Shown here: positions 27,892-38,300 of the stretch, piece after piece
How positions within the stretch are numbered: position 1 is the first letter of the stretch
Layout of the letters: the number at the start of each line of letters is the position of its first letter
Assembly: GCA_052078155.1 (NCBI GenBank)
Contig: JBQJBP010000002.1
Coordinates: 806,001 to 870,000 of the forward strand
Length of the DNA stretch: 64,000 nucleotides
From: CAXBMB01 sp052078155
GTDB taxonomy: Bacteria; Pseudomonadota; Alphaproteobacteria; Kiloniellales; DSM-21159
Direction of reading: 5' to 3'
Position numbers and translations under genes: made by a program
The notes under the pieces: generated by a model
The model's database searches: none
What the model was told of the DNA's origin: nothing
Seen by the model: the letters and a program-made list of their open reading frames with translations, nothing else

Positions 27892-28581
27892 CTACTGCCG
27901 GCTTTCAGCCTGAAGCGACAGGTCGCTGGTCAGCAAATCGTTCGCCAGCCCGGTTTTGTCGAGGCGCTTTTCAAACTGTTCCCGAAGGTCCCGCCACATG
28001 AAGCGGATGGAGTTCTTGACGATCTCCTCATCTTCCTTTTTCAGATTAGGGGCAATGGGCGCCCAGCGGTAGAGCGCCTCCGGACTGGCGGTGAAAAGCG
28101 CCATGCCCAGCGGCCCCTCCTGCCAGTCTATGGTTTTCAGACGGGCCTCAAACTCTGTCAGGGATTGGGCGGAGGAGAATTCTTCAACTGTTGCGACTTC
28201 TCCCTGATTGTCTTCCAGGCCCTGTCGAAATGCTTTCAACGCCAGAGCCTGTCGAAGATCAAAGGGCAGGTCACTGTCCCGCAGACCGCAGGCGCTGGCG
28301 TAGATGGCCAGATCCGACAGGCAGGCGGCATAGACATGCAGCTTGGCGATGTTGATGGAAGCAATGAACTCATCATCATCAAAGACTTTAGGGTAACGGA
28401 TCCCCATGCGGGTTTTCAGATAACCGTAGAGAGACTTCTGAGCCACGAAAGCAGCCCGGGTGGAAACAAAGCGGCAGGTTGAATTCACATCGGTGACTTT
28501 ACCCGAATCGCGAGAGGTAAAGGGCCTGATGACCGAGTCGGCCAGAAAGGTCAGGGTGCTGCTAATTGAAGAAATCGACAA
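27892..28581 (-). CDS. Conserved-looking hypothetical protein
   Basis: A protein of 229 residues from a TTG start preceded by GGGGGTG. No membrane span and no motif I recognise. It is mostly helical in appearance with a charged C-terminal half (EEIVKNSIRFMWRDLREQFEKRLDKTG). It lies about 100 bases upstream of the exonuclease-CBS-DUF294 gene on the same strand and is divergent from the DUF4212/symporter pair, so it may be part of the same regulatory locus. Confidence 0.6.
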   Translation of the reverse strand: MSISSISSTLTFLADSVIRPFTSRDSGKVTDVNSTCRFVSTRAAFVAQKSLYGYLKTRMGIRYPKVFDDDEFIASINIAKLHVYAACLSDLAIYASACGLRDSDLPFDLRQALALKAFRQGLEDNQGEVATVEEFSSAQSLTEFEARLKTIDWQEGPLGMALFTASPEALYRWAPIAPNLKKEDEEIVKNSIRFMWRDLREQFEKRLDKTGLANDLLTSDLSLQAESRQ

Positions 28582-28770
28582 CTTTCACCCCCATAAAAGT
28601 CCACTTTATTCAGTTATTTCAGGTCACTGAACAGAAAGCAACAAAACAGACATAATTGATATTACGGCGATTCCCATACTGTAGTATAGTCATTATCTGT
28701 TCCTTTATCCGCTGACTGAGATTTGCTGATACTTGGGACAGTAGACAATAAGGAATAGGGGGAAACGACT

Positions 28771-29040
28771 ATGTCTGACAGTAGTTCTGAATCCCGGGAA
28801 ACCCATTGGGCCAAAACCCGCAACCTTACCTTTTTAGTTCTAGCGATCTGGTTGCTTTTCGGCTTCATCCTTCCCTGGAACGCAATGTCTCTTAACGAGA
28901 TTTCATTCCTTGGCTTTCCACTAGGCTACTACCTCTGTGTTCAGGGGTCGTTGATTGTCTTTGTGGCGCTGATTTTCTTCCAAAATTGGCGGCAGGACAA
29001 AATCGACGATGAAGCCGGTGTCGGCGACAGCGAGGATTGA
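28771..29040 (+). CDS. DUF4212 small membrane subunit
   Basis: A protein of 89 residues with two hydrophobic spans and a charged C-terminus, of the DUF4212 type that accompanies sodium:solute symporters. It has a good ribosome binding site (GGGGGAAA) and ends just before the symporter, with a gap of 14 bases. The N-terminal HWAKTRNLTF before the first span and GFPLGYYLCVQGS before the second are of the family type. It presumably forms a complex with the symporter in the inner membrane. Confidence 0.9.
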   Translation: MSDSSSESRETHWAKTRNLTFLVLAIWLLFGFILPWNAMSLNEISFLGFPLGYYLCVQGSLIVFVALIFFQNWRQDKIDDEAGVGDSED

Positions 29041-29054
29041 GGGGGGAATGCAAG

Positions 29055-30857
29055 ATGAAAGGCAGATTTATTGACAACCTGGGCCGTGTGTACGCCATGT
29101 ACACGGGCGGGTTTCTTGTTTTTGTTCTTCTGATGGCAGTTCTGGAAGCCATGGGGGTCAGCGCGGCCACCATCGGTATCCTGTTCGTCGCCTTTACCAT
29201 TGCCATCTATGCCCTGATCGGCTGGCTGTCCCGGACCATGCAGGTGGATGCCTACTATGTGGCCGGGCGGGAAGTCCCTGCCGTCTACAATGGTATGGCA
29301 ACAGCTGCGGACTGGATGTCCGGTGCTTCTTTTGTCGCCCTTGCCGGCGGCATTTATTTTGGGGGCTATGGTTACCTGGCCTTTGTCGTCGGCTGGACCG
29401 GCGGTTATGTGCTGGTGAACTCTCTGATGGCGCCATACCTGCGCAAGTTCGGCTGTTACACCGTGCCGGATTTTGTCGGGACCCGCTATGGCGGGAACGT
29501 GGCCCGGTTCATCGCTGTGGTGATCCTGGTGGTGGCCTCTTTCACCTATGTGACCGCGCAGATCAATGCCTCGGGCACCATCGCCGCCCGTGCGTTGCAG
29601 ATTCCCTTTGAGTATGGTGTCTGGTTCGGCCTGTTGGGGATTTTGCTCTGTTCCATGCTGGGAGGCATGCGGGCGGTGACCTGGACCCAGGTGGCCCAGT
29701 ACATTGTTCTCATCATCGCCTACCTGGTGCCGGTGATCTGGATGTCCAACAAGCAGGGCTTCGGGATCATTCCGCACTTCTCCTATGGGGATGCGGTGGC
29801 CCGAATTCAGGAGCTGGAGCCCCTGATCGGGCTGGTGGCCCCCGTGGACAGTGTGGCCGGTCTGAAGGTTCTGACCACGCCTCACAACAATCCCACCGGC
29901 GGAATGGACAGTTGGAAGTTCGTTACGCTGGCCTTCTGTATGATGGCCGGTACGGCGTCCCTGCCGCACATTCTGATGCGCTACTTCACCACCCCTTCCG
30001 TGCGGTCCGCGCGGAAATCGGTGGCCTGGTCCCTGCTCTTCATTTTCCTGCTCTACTGCACGGCTCCTGCCTTGGCCACCTTGACCAAGCTGCAGCTGCT
30101 TGATCCCAATCTGGCAACCGCCATCATCGGCAAGTCCATTGCCGAGGTGCAGGCGCTGGAATGGATTCAGAACTGGGAAAACGTGAAGATGCTGGCTTTG
30201 GTTGACAGCAACGGTGACGGTATTCTGCAGCTGAACGAGTTCTTCATGCGGCCGGATATCGTGGTGCTGGCCACGCCGGAAATTGCCGGACTTCCCTATG
30301 TGATCTCCGGCCTGGTGGCTGCCGGTGGTATGGCTGCTGCCATGTCAACGGCTGACGGTCTGCTTCTGGCCATCGCCAACGCGCTCAGCCATGATCTTTA
30401 CTACAAGATCATTGATCCCAAAGCCGATACCCGGCTGCGCCTGATTGTGGCCCGTGTGCTGCTGATCGGGATCGGGGCGGCTGCCGCCTTGATCGCAACC
30501 CTGCAGTTGACGGGTATCCTCGGGGCCGTGGCCTGGGCCTTCTGCTTTGCTGCGTCCGGTCTCTTCTTCCCTCTGGTGCTCGGCATCTGGTGGAAGAGGG
30601 CCAACAAGCAGGGCGCCATCGCGGGTATGGTCCTGGGCTTCCTCGCGGGCAGTGCCTACCTCTACTATGTCTATACGGGCGGTGAGCCCTGGATGGGCAT
30701 CAACCATCTGCGCTTTGCCATCATCGGCATGCCGGTCAGTCTGGTTGCCATGGTTGTGGTGACGCTGATGACACCGGAGCCTGATGCGGAAACGCAGGCC
30801 ATGGTGGACGAGGTTCGCATCCCGTCTGGTAAGACCATCCTTGATGCCAGTCATTAA
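29055..30857 (+). CDS. Sodium:solute symporter (VC_2705-like)
   Basis: A symporter of 600 residues with about 13 membrane spans. I choose the ATG at 29055; a TTG at 29037 overlaps DUF4212. The segment YYVAGREVPAVYNGMATAADWMSG is of the sodium:solute symporter family (first part of its motif at about residue 65). Between later spans a soluble insert carries DSNGDGILQLNE at residues 384-395, which fits the canonical EF-hand calcium loop. Substrate is probably a short carboxylate such as acetate, by analogy with DUF4212-linked symporters, but this is inference. It is followed by a terminator. Confidence 0.9.
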   Translation: MKGRFIDNLGRVYAMYTGGFLVFVLLMAVLEAMGVSAATIGILFVAFTIAIYALIGWLSRTMQVDAYYVAGREVPAVYNGMATAADWMSGASFVALAGGIYFGGYGYLAFVVGWTGGYVLVNSLMAPYLRKFGCYTVPDFVGTRYGGNVARFIAVVILVVASFTYVTAQINASGTIAARALQIPFEYGVWFGLLGILLCSMLGGMRAVTWTQVAQYIVLIIAYLVPVIWMSNKQGFGIIPHFSYGDAVARIQELEPLIGLVAPVDSVAGLKVLTTPHNNPTGGMDSWKFVTLAFCMMAGTASLPHILMRYFTTPSVRSARKSVAWSLLFIFLLYCTAPALATLTKLQLLDPNLATAIIGKSIAEVQALEWIQNWENVKMLALVDSNGDGILQLNEFFMRPDIVVLATPEIAGLPYVISGLVAAGGMAAAMSTADGLLLAIANALSHDLYYKIIDPKADTRLRLIVARVLLIGIGAAAALIATLQLTGILGAVAWAFCFAASGLFFPLVLGIWWKRANKQGAIAGMVLGFLAGSAYLYYVYTGGEPWMGINHLRFAIIGMPVSLVAMVVVTLMTPEPDAETQAMVDEVRIPSGKTILDASH

Positions 30858-30927
30858 GGGGACAGGGCTTAGGGGTAGGGCCGGTTGTTCTCTGCAGCCG
30901 GCCGGACCCGCATAGTCTGAAAGAAAC

Positions 30928-30974
30928 GGGAGCTGTTCTGACGGCCTTTGCGCTTCAGGATGGCTCCCTTTTTT
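30928..30974 (+). terminator. Probable terminator after the symporter
   Basis: GGGAGC and GCTCCC pair over a long arm with an inner CTGA/TCAG pair, followed by six Ts. The loop is large, so strength is uncertain. Confidence 0.5.
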
Positions 30975-31065
30975 GTTGAAGTTCTTTTTGATGCAGTGAA
31001 GATAGAACAGGACAGCACAAGGGCAGCGTTCAGGTCTGCCCGTCAATTGAACCGGGCAAATTTGC

Positions 31066-31425
31066 ATGACTGATCCTCTGGCCGTTTTTCCAATCTGGGT
31101 AGTTGTTGTTGATTATGCGCTGGGACTGGTGATGTGGACCCTGATCGGGCGCTGCGCCATGAACATTTTCCTGCCGCTGGATTCCGATTTCTTCTTCATG
31201 AAGGCCTTTGTCAAACTAACGGACCCGATTTTAAGGGTGTTCCGGCCCATTACCCCGGGATTTCTGATAGATCCCCTGATTCCGCTTTTTGTCGCCTGGT
31301 TTTTCTTTCTTGTGCGGTTCTATGTCATGCCCTGGTTGCTCGGTTATTCGGTTATGGGCATGCTCTCTTTCCCGCTGGAGGGGGAGATTACCCGGATGCT
31401 CTATGAGACGTTCTACGGGAAGTAG
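31066..31425 (+). CDS. YggT-like small membrane protein
   Basis: A protein of 119 residues with about three hydrophobic spans. The stretch LTDPILRVFRPITPGFLIDPLIPL resembles the YggT family, where a similar block follows the first span. It is followed by a copy of the dispersed intergenic element. No partner can be inferred beyond its position after the symporter, from which it is separated by a probable terminator. Confidence 0.65.
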   Translation: MTDPLAVFPIWVVVVDYALGLVMWTLIGRCAMNIFLPLDSDFFFMKAFVKLTDPILRVFRPITPGFLIDPLIPLFVAWFFFLVRFYVMPWLLGYSVMGMLSFPLEGEITRMLYETFYGK

Positions 31426-31436
31426 CGGCGGGTCCC

Positions 31437-31568
31437 GAGCATGGTCGGTTTCATTAGAAGCACATGGCGCCTAAAACCAATCCGTGAAACATCTCCTGTT
31501 CTGTTGAACAGAGGTTCACGCTTTAACCGTTATCACGTAGTGATTTCACGTAAACCGATATGACACTC
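31437..31568. repeat. Dispersed intergenic element, copy in inverse orientation
   Basis: A 132-base copy in the opposite direction to copies A and B. It starts GAGCATGGTCGGTTTC and ends TAAACCGATATGACACTC; the two ends are imperfect inverted repeats. The middle has CCGTGAAAC, TTCACGCTTTAACC and a core TTATCACGTAGTGA. It fills almost the whole gap between the YggT-like gene and the fucosyltransferase-like gene, ending 31 bases before the latter's start codon. Confidence 0.75.
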
Positions 31569-31599
31569 GCGCCCAATCTTAATCGAGAACATCCAGTCC

Positions 31600-33339
31600 A
31601 TGACGTCCAACTACGTAATTGCTGACAGAGCCGACGCCCTGGGGGGACGGCTGATGGTCCTGTTGAATGGTTTGCGTCTGGCCCAAAAAACCAATGCCCG
31701 GTTTTTGATGACCTGGTTGACCGGCCCTTCGCGGTTTTTTCAGATCATTACCCCCTTAGAGCAGATTTTCTCAGGCGATCTCGTTCTGCCCTTTGACGAG
31801 GAGAGCGGAGCTGGCTGCATCATTTCCACAGATCATCCGCTGGTCAAAAACAGCAGCGCCCGTGTGGAGTCCCTGCCGGTTGAGGAAGCCGAGATCTACG
31901 GATTCAGGGATGTTTTTTTCCGCCCAAAGATCGCTTCTGACCGCCCCTACAAAGTGAATGCGCGCTTTGCCAACTATTGTCTTGCGGGGGAAACGTTTGA
32001 TGAAGCCCGGCAGGAACTGGCCGCGACCTTTGCAGGTTTGCAGAAAAATCCGGCTATTGAGGCCATCATCGGGCAGCTGACCGATGCTCTGGACCAACGG
32101 GGGCGTCTCATTTCCTTGCATGTCCGTCGCCAGGACCTGTTGAGCCACACACATGTTCAGGCCAACCGCTTTGAGTCCTACTGCACGCTGGACTCCTGCA
32201 AACTGCTGATCGAGCAACAAGCCGGGAGCTGTGATCATGTCCTGGTGAGTTCAGATTCCAACTACCTGGTGGATGAGCTGAAAACCGCCTATCCGGGCAA
32301 AGTCATTACCCCTTCTGATGTGCTGAACAAAGACAAGATGACCCCTTTGCAGCGGGCGCTGATGGACATTGTCTTCCTGTCCCGAGGGCAGGAGGTATTT
32401 GGGCCTTTGAGTGCTTATGGCACCACGGCTTCTATCATCGGACCTGCCAGGTATCGCAATCTTCACCCTTATCTGGCGCGCCACAATCTGCTGCAAGGGG
32501 ATCACACAGGTGCGGTCCGTCTCTTTCAGCAGCTGTCTGCCGGCCGTCTGGAAAGCCATCTTGAGGAAGTGACCCTGAAACCGGGTCAGTCAGCGCGGGC
32601 CATGCATCTGGCGTGGAACGCACCTGTCTGCGCCGCCGGGTTAAGTCTGGCCATCCGGGCCTTGGCCATGCGGCTGTGTGAACTGGCCGTTCCCTACAGC
32701 ACTGGGGGGGAGTGGCAGCGCTATCTCTTTACCGTTGAACGACAGGCAGAGGGTCTGCGGTCCCCGTTGCTGCCAGATATCGAACTGCTGCGCAGCGCTT
32801 TGACCCAACCGGATCCCCATGCTCTTGGCACTAAGGGGCGATTGTCTTTGCAGGATACCGACAGTGCCTTGTTGCAGCTTTCCTTGCGGGTGGTTCTGGC
32901 AGACAAGATCTCTGCGACAGGGGCTTCCAAAGAGGCTTTGGCTCTCTATCGGGAGTCTGCCGTTCTGGCTGGCCGCCTGCAGGTCACTCCACGTGGGCTG
33001 TTGCTGCGTCAGGCAGATCTTCTGGATAAGGACGGTAACCAGGCCAAGGCGCTGGATGTGTTGCGGCAGGCTGTGACCGCTGATCCGGATTTTGCCCTGA
33101 GTCACTTTCTGTTGGCCATGGCGCTGCGCAAGGCGGGATCGCTGGAAGAAGCTTTGCAGAGCGCAAGTAAAGCAACCGAACTGGATCCCTATGCAGGGCA
33201 GTTCTGGCAGTTCAGCGGGCAGTTGTTCGGTCTGCTGAATCAGCCAGATCGGCAGAAAGAGTGCTTCCGCAAGGCCCTGGCCTGTGATCCGGAAAACGAA
33301 GCCTTTGAAGCTGCGCTGGCTAAAAGTCTGGCGGCTTGA
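31600..33339 (+). CDS. Fucosyltransferase-like protein with C-terminal TPR repeats
   Basis: A protein of 579 residues. The first part (about 1-290) has the order of an alpha-1,6-fucosyltransferase/NodZ-type GT fold: an N-terminal DALGGRLMVLLNGLRLA block, HVRRQD at residues 174-179 (the nucleotide-sugar motif HxRRxD) and SSDSNYLVDEL later on. The part from about residue 440 is alpha-helical and contains tetratricopeptide-like repeats (ADPDFALSHFLLAMALRKAG, ELDPYAGQFWQFSGQ). The direct product may be a fucosyl or other deoxy-sugar linkage on a surface glycan; this is inferred. It is the first gene of the glycan island. Confidence 0.72.
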   Translation: MTSNYVIADRADALGGRLMVLLNGLRLAQKTNARFLMTWLTGPSRFFQIITPLEQIFSGDLVLPFDEESGAGCIISTDHPLVKNSSARVESLPVEEAEIYGFRDVFFRPKIASDRPYKVNARFANYCLAGETFDEARQELAATFAGLQKNPAIEAIIGQLTDALDQRGRLISLHVRRQDLLSHTHVQANRFESYCTLDSCKLLIEQQAGSCDHVLVSSDSNYLVDELKTAYPGKVITPSDVLNKDKMTPLQRALMDIVFLSRGQEVFGPLSAYGTTASIIGPARYRNLHPYLARHNLLQGDHTGAVRLFQQLSAGRLESHLEEVTLKPGQSARAMHLAWNAPVCAAGLSLAIRALAMRLCELAVPYSTGGEWQRYLFTVERQAEGLRSPLLPDIELLRSALTQPDPHALGTKGRLSLQDTDSALLQLSLRVVLADKISATGASKEALALYRESAVLAGRLQVTPRGLLLRQADLLDKDGNQAKALDVLRQAVTADPDFALSHFLLAMALRKAGSLEEALQSASKATELDPYAGQFWQFSGQLFGLLNQPDRQKECFRKALACDPENEAFEAALAKSLAA

Positions 33340-33350
33340 GACCCGGGGCG

Positions 33351-34112
33351 TCAGGCCGGATCGGGTGAGCGGCAGTCCAGGACGGCCATAATGCACTGAC
33401 AGTCGGGACGGTCTGCTTTCCACCCCATGGAATTGAAGATCTCCAGGGCTTCAAGTGTGTAGCCATCAAAGAGGTCTTCGGTAATGGTGTTGATGTGACC
33501 GGGAATGCGATCGATCTCGTTGTAGGGGGCGTAGACGAAGCAGAATCCCCGACAGATTTCCGTGAGCTTTTTCAGGAAAACTTCCGGCTCCGGCACGTGT
33601 TCGATTACATGGCTGCAGACAACAAAATCCCAGGCATTGTCCGGCAGAGCAAAGAGATCGGACACTCGATAATCGATGTTGGGGTACATCAGACGCGCCC
33701 ATTTCAGGCGATGGGGGACGACGTCGACGGCATCCACTTCCAGCAGAGAATAGACGTGGCGGCCGCTGTGCAGTTTGGCAAACAGCTCGGTTCCAGCCGC
33801 TGTTCCTGCCCCCACATCCAGCAGCTTGAGTGTATCGGCCCGCCGATAGTGTTTCTGCATGACCTGATGCAAAAACCGGGTCAGATCGATGGCAAACTGC
33901 ACACTTTGAGCTGCCCAGCCCTTTTCGAAGGCCTCCAGGTTTTTGCTTTCCTTTGGATCAAAGGCCTGCTCTTTGAACAGCTGGTGCGAGTGGTGCCAGG
34001 CGCGGGTGATTTTCAGGTAGTCTTCTTCACTGGGATTTGACGCCAGCAACTCCTGCAGAAGGCGGTCCCCCTCCTCCTGGTGTTTCAAAAAGGCGTCTAA
34101 GGCGTCTGACAT
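33351..34112 (-). CDS. Class I SAM-dependent methyltransferase
   Basis: A protein of 253 residues. The SAM-binding motif LLDVGAGTAAG is at about residues 96-106, and VVCSHVIEHVPEPEVFLKKL gives the post-II region typical of methyltransferase type 11/12. The N-terminal 90 residues are a helical extension. It lies tail to tail with the fucosyltransferase-like gene with 11 bases between stops. The acceptor is likely a sugar in the surface glycan, by context only. Confidence 0.8.
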   Translation of the reverse strand: MSDALDAFLKHQEEGDRLLQELLASNPSEEDYLKITRAWHHSHQLFKEQAFDPKESKNLEAFEKGWAAQSVQFAIDLTRFLHQVMQKHYRRADTLKLLDVGAGTAAGTELFAKLHSGRHVYSLLEVDAVDVVPHRLKWARLMYPNIDYRVSDLFALPDNAWDFVVCSHVIEHVPEPEVFLKKLTEICRGFCFVYAPYNEIDRIPGHINTITEDLFDGYTLEALEIFNSMGWKADRPDCQCIMAVLDCRSPDPA

Positions 34113-34156
34113 GCTGGTGGTTCCAAGCCTGTGGATCTTGCAAACTGGAAGAATGG

Positions 34157-34189
34157 AAAAAAGGCCGTCAGTTCAGACTATAGGCCTTT
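34157..34189 (-). terminator. Rho-independent terminator overlapping the end of the sulfotransferase gene
   Basis: On the minus strand AAGGCC and GGCCTT pair over the last codons and stop of the sulfotransferase gene and are followed by TTTTTT. It separates that gene from the methyltransferase downstream. Confidence 0.65.
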
Positions 34190-34920
34190 CTGACTTCTTC
34201 ATAGATCACAAAGTCATCCTGATTTTCCGCCAGCAGACGATCAAAAAAGTCGGTCCCGAAGGTGTCCTCTATCTGCTGAACCTTTTCCTCCAGTGTCAGG
34301 TTGCTCTGATCGCTGACGTTGCTGTGGATGGATCTGATTTTGAAATCGGGAAAGGCGGGCAACAACAGGTTTTGCAGCTTTTCCAGAGACTGGTCGAAGG
34401 CTTCTACCAGTCCGACCCAGGGCAGTTCGGCAAGCGCCTGCAGGGCTGAATCCAGTTCATGTTCCTGTGGTTCCTGTGCCAATGGAGCCAGACGATGGGA
34501 GTGGAAGTTGCGACAGCTCCGGTCGCCGGGGTTGTCCAGGCGCGCATTAACATAGCCGGCGAAATCCTCTTCCTTTGCCAGTTGGGCGCCATAGGATTCC
34601 GAGGTCTGCTGGCGCTCAAAACGGTAGGCGGAGAGGATCCGGTCCAGTGGGTGGCGCACCAGAATCAGGGGGATAACCTGACAGTCATCAATGTCGGGAA
34701 GGGGCCCTCTGCCGGTGTGTGTTGAAAAAGCCACCTTGTCTTCCGTCTGGCAGATCCACTGCTCTACCTGCTTCGACACAGAGCCAGAGTAGTTGTCGTT
34801 CGGAAACTCGGTTTGCGCCCATCCCCCCTGGAAGTTCTCTTTCAAGATCAGATCGAGCGAGGTGCCTGCGTTCTTGAAAAGGTGATAGTGCAGCAATGCA
34901 ATTCTGGGGGGTGTTGGCAC
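34168..34920 (-). CDS. Sulfotransferase family protein
   Basis: A protein of 250 residues from a GTG start. The PAPS 5'-phosphosulfate loop is the KNAGTS segment near residue 17 (HYHLFKNAGTSLD) and the 3'-phosphate-binding segment is LVRHPLDRILSAYR at about residues 90-103. Both are diagnostic of carbohydrate sulfotransferases. It probably sulfates a surface polysaccharide, consistent with the neighbouring glycosyltransferase genes. It transcribes away from the giant glycosyltransferase and toward the methyltransferase. Confidence 0.85.
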   Translation of the reverse strand: MPTPPRIALLHYHLFKNAGTSLDLILKENFQGGWAQTEFPNDNYSGSVSKQVEQWICQTEDKVAFSTHTGRGPLPDIDDCQVIPLILVRHPLDRILSAYRFERQQTSESYGAQLAKEEDFAGYVNARLDNPGDRSCRNFHSHRLAPLAQEPQEHELDSALQALAELPWVGLVEAFDQSLEKLQNLLLPAFPDFKIRSIHSNVSDQSNLTLEEKVQQIEDTFGTDFFDRLLAENQDDFVIYEEVRKAYSLN

Positions 34921-35330
34921 CAGCCATTTCTCCGGAGTCGCTAGAGGGGTCGATGAGTCTTAAACCATACAACAAAGCCAGACCATACAGTCTGGCGAGT
35001 TTTTCTCGACTGATTGATGATCACTATTGAGGGAGCCCTGAGCCACATTACCGGTTGCAGACTGGGGTGTGTTGGGAACTTAGTCAAAAGACAGAAAGCA
35101 CAATCGCTTAGTTGTGTTCTGTATTTGAAGAAAACCCCCTGTGAAAGGTGGTTTCAAACTTCTTCGAACTCCTTGCTTTAGGGCTCTGAAACATGACAAT
35201 AGGTACAGGTGTTGTCTGGCAAAAAAGAAACCTGCCAGCTCAGCAAGGGGAGTAACACACGCGAATATCCTGCTACGGCAGCCAATTATTTTCGTCAGAT
35301 ATTGTCGTTCACGTTTGTAGAGATTGGTCA
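34921..35330. other. Divergent intergenic region of the glycan island
   Basis: About 410 bases between the sulfotransferase and the giant glycosyltransferase. CACAATCGCTTAGTTGTG can form a short hairpin near 35100. No credible gene and no clear promoter boxes. Confidence 0.45.
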
Positions 35331-38300
35331 ATGAGCACCGCAGATTCGGACCGCCTTACGCTTGCGTCCGCTGAAACAGCAGCCCAAAAGTCTCTTGCTG
35401 TGCATCAGGCTGCCAGAATACTGCTTCAGAAATCAGGATTGTTTTGGGAAAGCTACTATGTCGAAGAAAACAATCTTAAACTCAGCGCTGGTGAAGATGC
35501 TGTCGAACATTTCCTGACAAAAGGGGCTTCTAGGGAGCTGAAACCCCATCCGTTGTTTGATCCGGCTCACTATCTGTCACAGTTGCAGGATCAGGCAGAC
35601 AAAGCCCGCGCCAACCCTCTGTTTGACTATCTGGCCCAAAGGCATCCCGAGGCCGATCCTTCCCCGCTCTTTTCCTCTGCTTTCTACAGATCTCAGGCAC
35701 CGGTGTTCCAGCCAAAGTCTGAGCCGCCTCTGGTTCATTTTTTGCGGGAGGGAAGCCGGAAGGGGCTGAAAGCGCATCCGCTTTTTGATCCTCTGTATTA
35801 TGCCAGCCACTCTGAGGGCTGGCGTCAGCGTAACCGGCGCGCCAAAACTGAGCCTCTGGCCGATTATCTGCGGTTTGGCGCCAGCGAAGCCAGCAATCCC
35901 CATCCGCTCTTTGATGCCGTCTATTACCGGAAGAACCACATGGTGGGGGACCGGGCCGACGTCAATCCTCTGGTTGCCTATCTCTGCCGCCCAAGCGGCG
36001 ATCAGCGCACGCCTCATCCTCTCTTTGATCCGGCGCATTACCAGACCAACGCTGCCAATGCGTTGAGCCGTTCTGATGATCCGCTGATTGATTTTGTAAC
36101 CTGTCCAGAGGAAGAGGACTGCTCTCCCCATCTGTTTTTTGATCTGGAGCACTACCAGGCACTTGTGGAGAAACAGGACCGCAAAGCTCAGGTTCCTTTG
36201 CTGCTTGATTTTCTGGTGAGAGGGGAAAAAGAAGGCCTGGATCCGCACCCGCTCTTTTCTTCCGCCTTTTACAAGCAGAAGTACGCTGAGGATCTGGCAG
36301 AAGGGGAAAACCCTCTGGCGCACTTTGTGGTGAACAGCCGCCGGAATCACTTCTGGCCGAATGTCCTCTTTGATCCGCAGCATTATCTGTCGGCGTCCAG
36401 CTATCTCGATCCGGATTCAGACTGCACCTTTACCCATTACATTCTGCATGGGCGCGGTGAGAACGTGCAGCCGCATCTGATGTTCGACAACGGCTACTAT
36501 CTGCGCCAGTTGGAGGGTACAGAAGAAAGCCAGGAGGCCTCGCCTCTCGCGGACTACCTGAGCAGAGGCGCAGACTCGCCCCACTCACCTCATCCTCTGT
36601 TCGACAACCTCTACTACTGTACCCACCATTCCGACGTGAAGGCGATGGCGGTCAATCCTCTGGTTCATTTCCTCGACCAGGGGGCGGATCAGGAGCAGAA
36701 ACCCCATCCTCTGTTTGATTGCCGTTTCTACCTGGAACGCAATCCGGATGTTGAAGCAGCCGACCGCAATCCTCTTCTGCACTATCTGACCACTGGATTT
36801 CAGGAAGGGCGCTGGCCCAACCCACTGTTCGATCCAACCTTCTATCTCGGCAAACGGGAAGATGTGGCAGAGAGCGGTGACAACCCTCTGATCCACTATC
36901 TGGCCCATGGTGAAAGGGAAGGCAACCAGCCGCACGCCCTCTTTGACCCGCAGTTTTATCGGGAGCAGTGGGAAGAAGGACTGGCGCGGGAAACCAATGC
37001 GCTGGGGCACTATCTTTCAACACCAGAAGCCTGGGGACAGGCGCCTCATGCTCTCTTTGATCCGGCGTTCTATCAGACAGGGTCCCTTGCCAGGGCGCAG
37101 AGCGGCGCTTCTGAGACGACAGAGACCGACAGTGAACTGCCCGGCCCTTTGCTGGCGGACTATCTGGCCCGCTGTGAATCCGGAGAAGCGGTCAATCCCT
37201 GTTTGCTTTTTGATGCGGACTATTACCGTCGCGGTAACACGGACCTGACGGACAAAGACGACAATCTCTTGCTTCATTACGTTTTGCATGGTGAAGCCGA
37301 GGGACGTCGTCCCCACCCACTGTTCGATCCCACTTACTATCAAAACACCTATCCCGTCGCCCGGGTGACACAGGACCGCGGATCTCTGTCCAACTATCTG
37401 GCTTACGGGATGGCTGCCGGCCACAACCCCTGTGCGCTGTTCGATGTGGCACATTATGAGCGGCAACTGGACAGGGACGCAGATGAGGACAGCCCGGCTG
37501 CTGTTCTCCACTATCTGATTGAAGGGCATGAAGGCGATTTCGACCCCAATCCCTTCTTTGCCAATGCCTTCTATGCAGAGAGTTATCCCTGGTGTCGCGA
37601 TCAGGGCCAAACCCCCCTTGGTCACTACATGGAAGGGGGAGAAGCGGCGGGTCTCCTGGCCAGTGAAAGGTTCAGCGCAGACTATTATCTCGGCCGTAAC
37701 CCCTTGGTTGGCATTCCGGCTGACGGCCCCTTGGCCCATTATCTGCTGAATGGGCGCTATCATGATTATCAGGCCATGCCACCGAAAGCCTGGTGCGAGC
37801 GGTATCATACGCGCCGTTCCGTTCTGGCCCGGTTGCAGCAGGCCTACGGTAAGAAGGCAACGGCCAAGGTTTCTGCCACGGTTGTCATACCGGTTTTCAA
37901 CCAGCTCGATTACACACTGCGCTGCCTGGCTGCTCTGGCAGACAGCGAAGAAAAGCTGACCTATGAAATTGTCGTGGTGGATGATGCCTCCAGCGACGAC
38001 ACCGCTGCGGTACTGAAACAACTGCCTGGCATTCGTTACGTCAAAAACACAAAAAACCTGGGGTTCATCAAAAGCTGTAACCTGGGGGCATCGAAGGCCA
38101 AAGGCACATTCCTGGCATTTCTGAACAACGATACAGCCGTTAAGTCGGGCTGGCTGACAGCCCTTTATGAGACGTTCAGTCGATTTCCTACCGCTGGTTT
38201 GGTCGGATCCAAGCTGCTTTATCCCAATGGGCTGCTTCAGGAGGCCGGTGGAATCTGCTGGCGCGACGGCAGTGCGGCCAACTTTGGCAACCGCGCGGAC

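Noticed and set aside
35400..37770. Repeated DNA pattern in the first half of the giant glycosyltransferase that could suggest a CRISPR array
   Set aside because: The repeats are in frame, about 120-150 bases apart and degenerate at DNA level; they encode the protein repeats.
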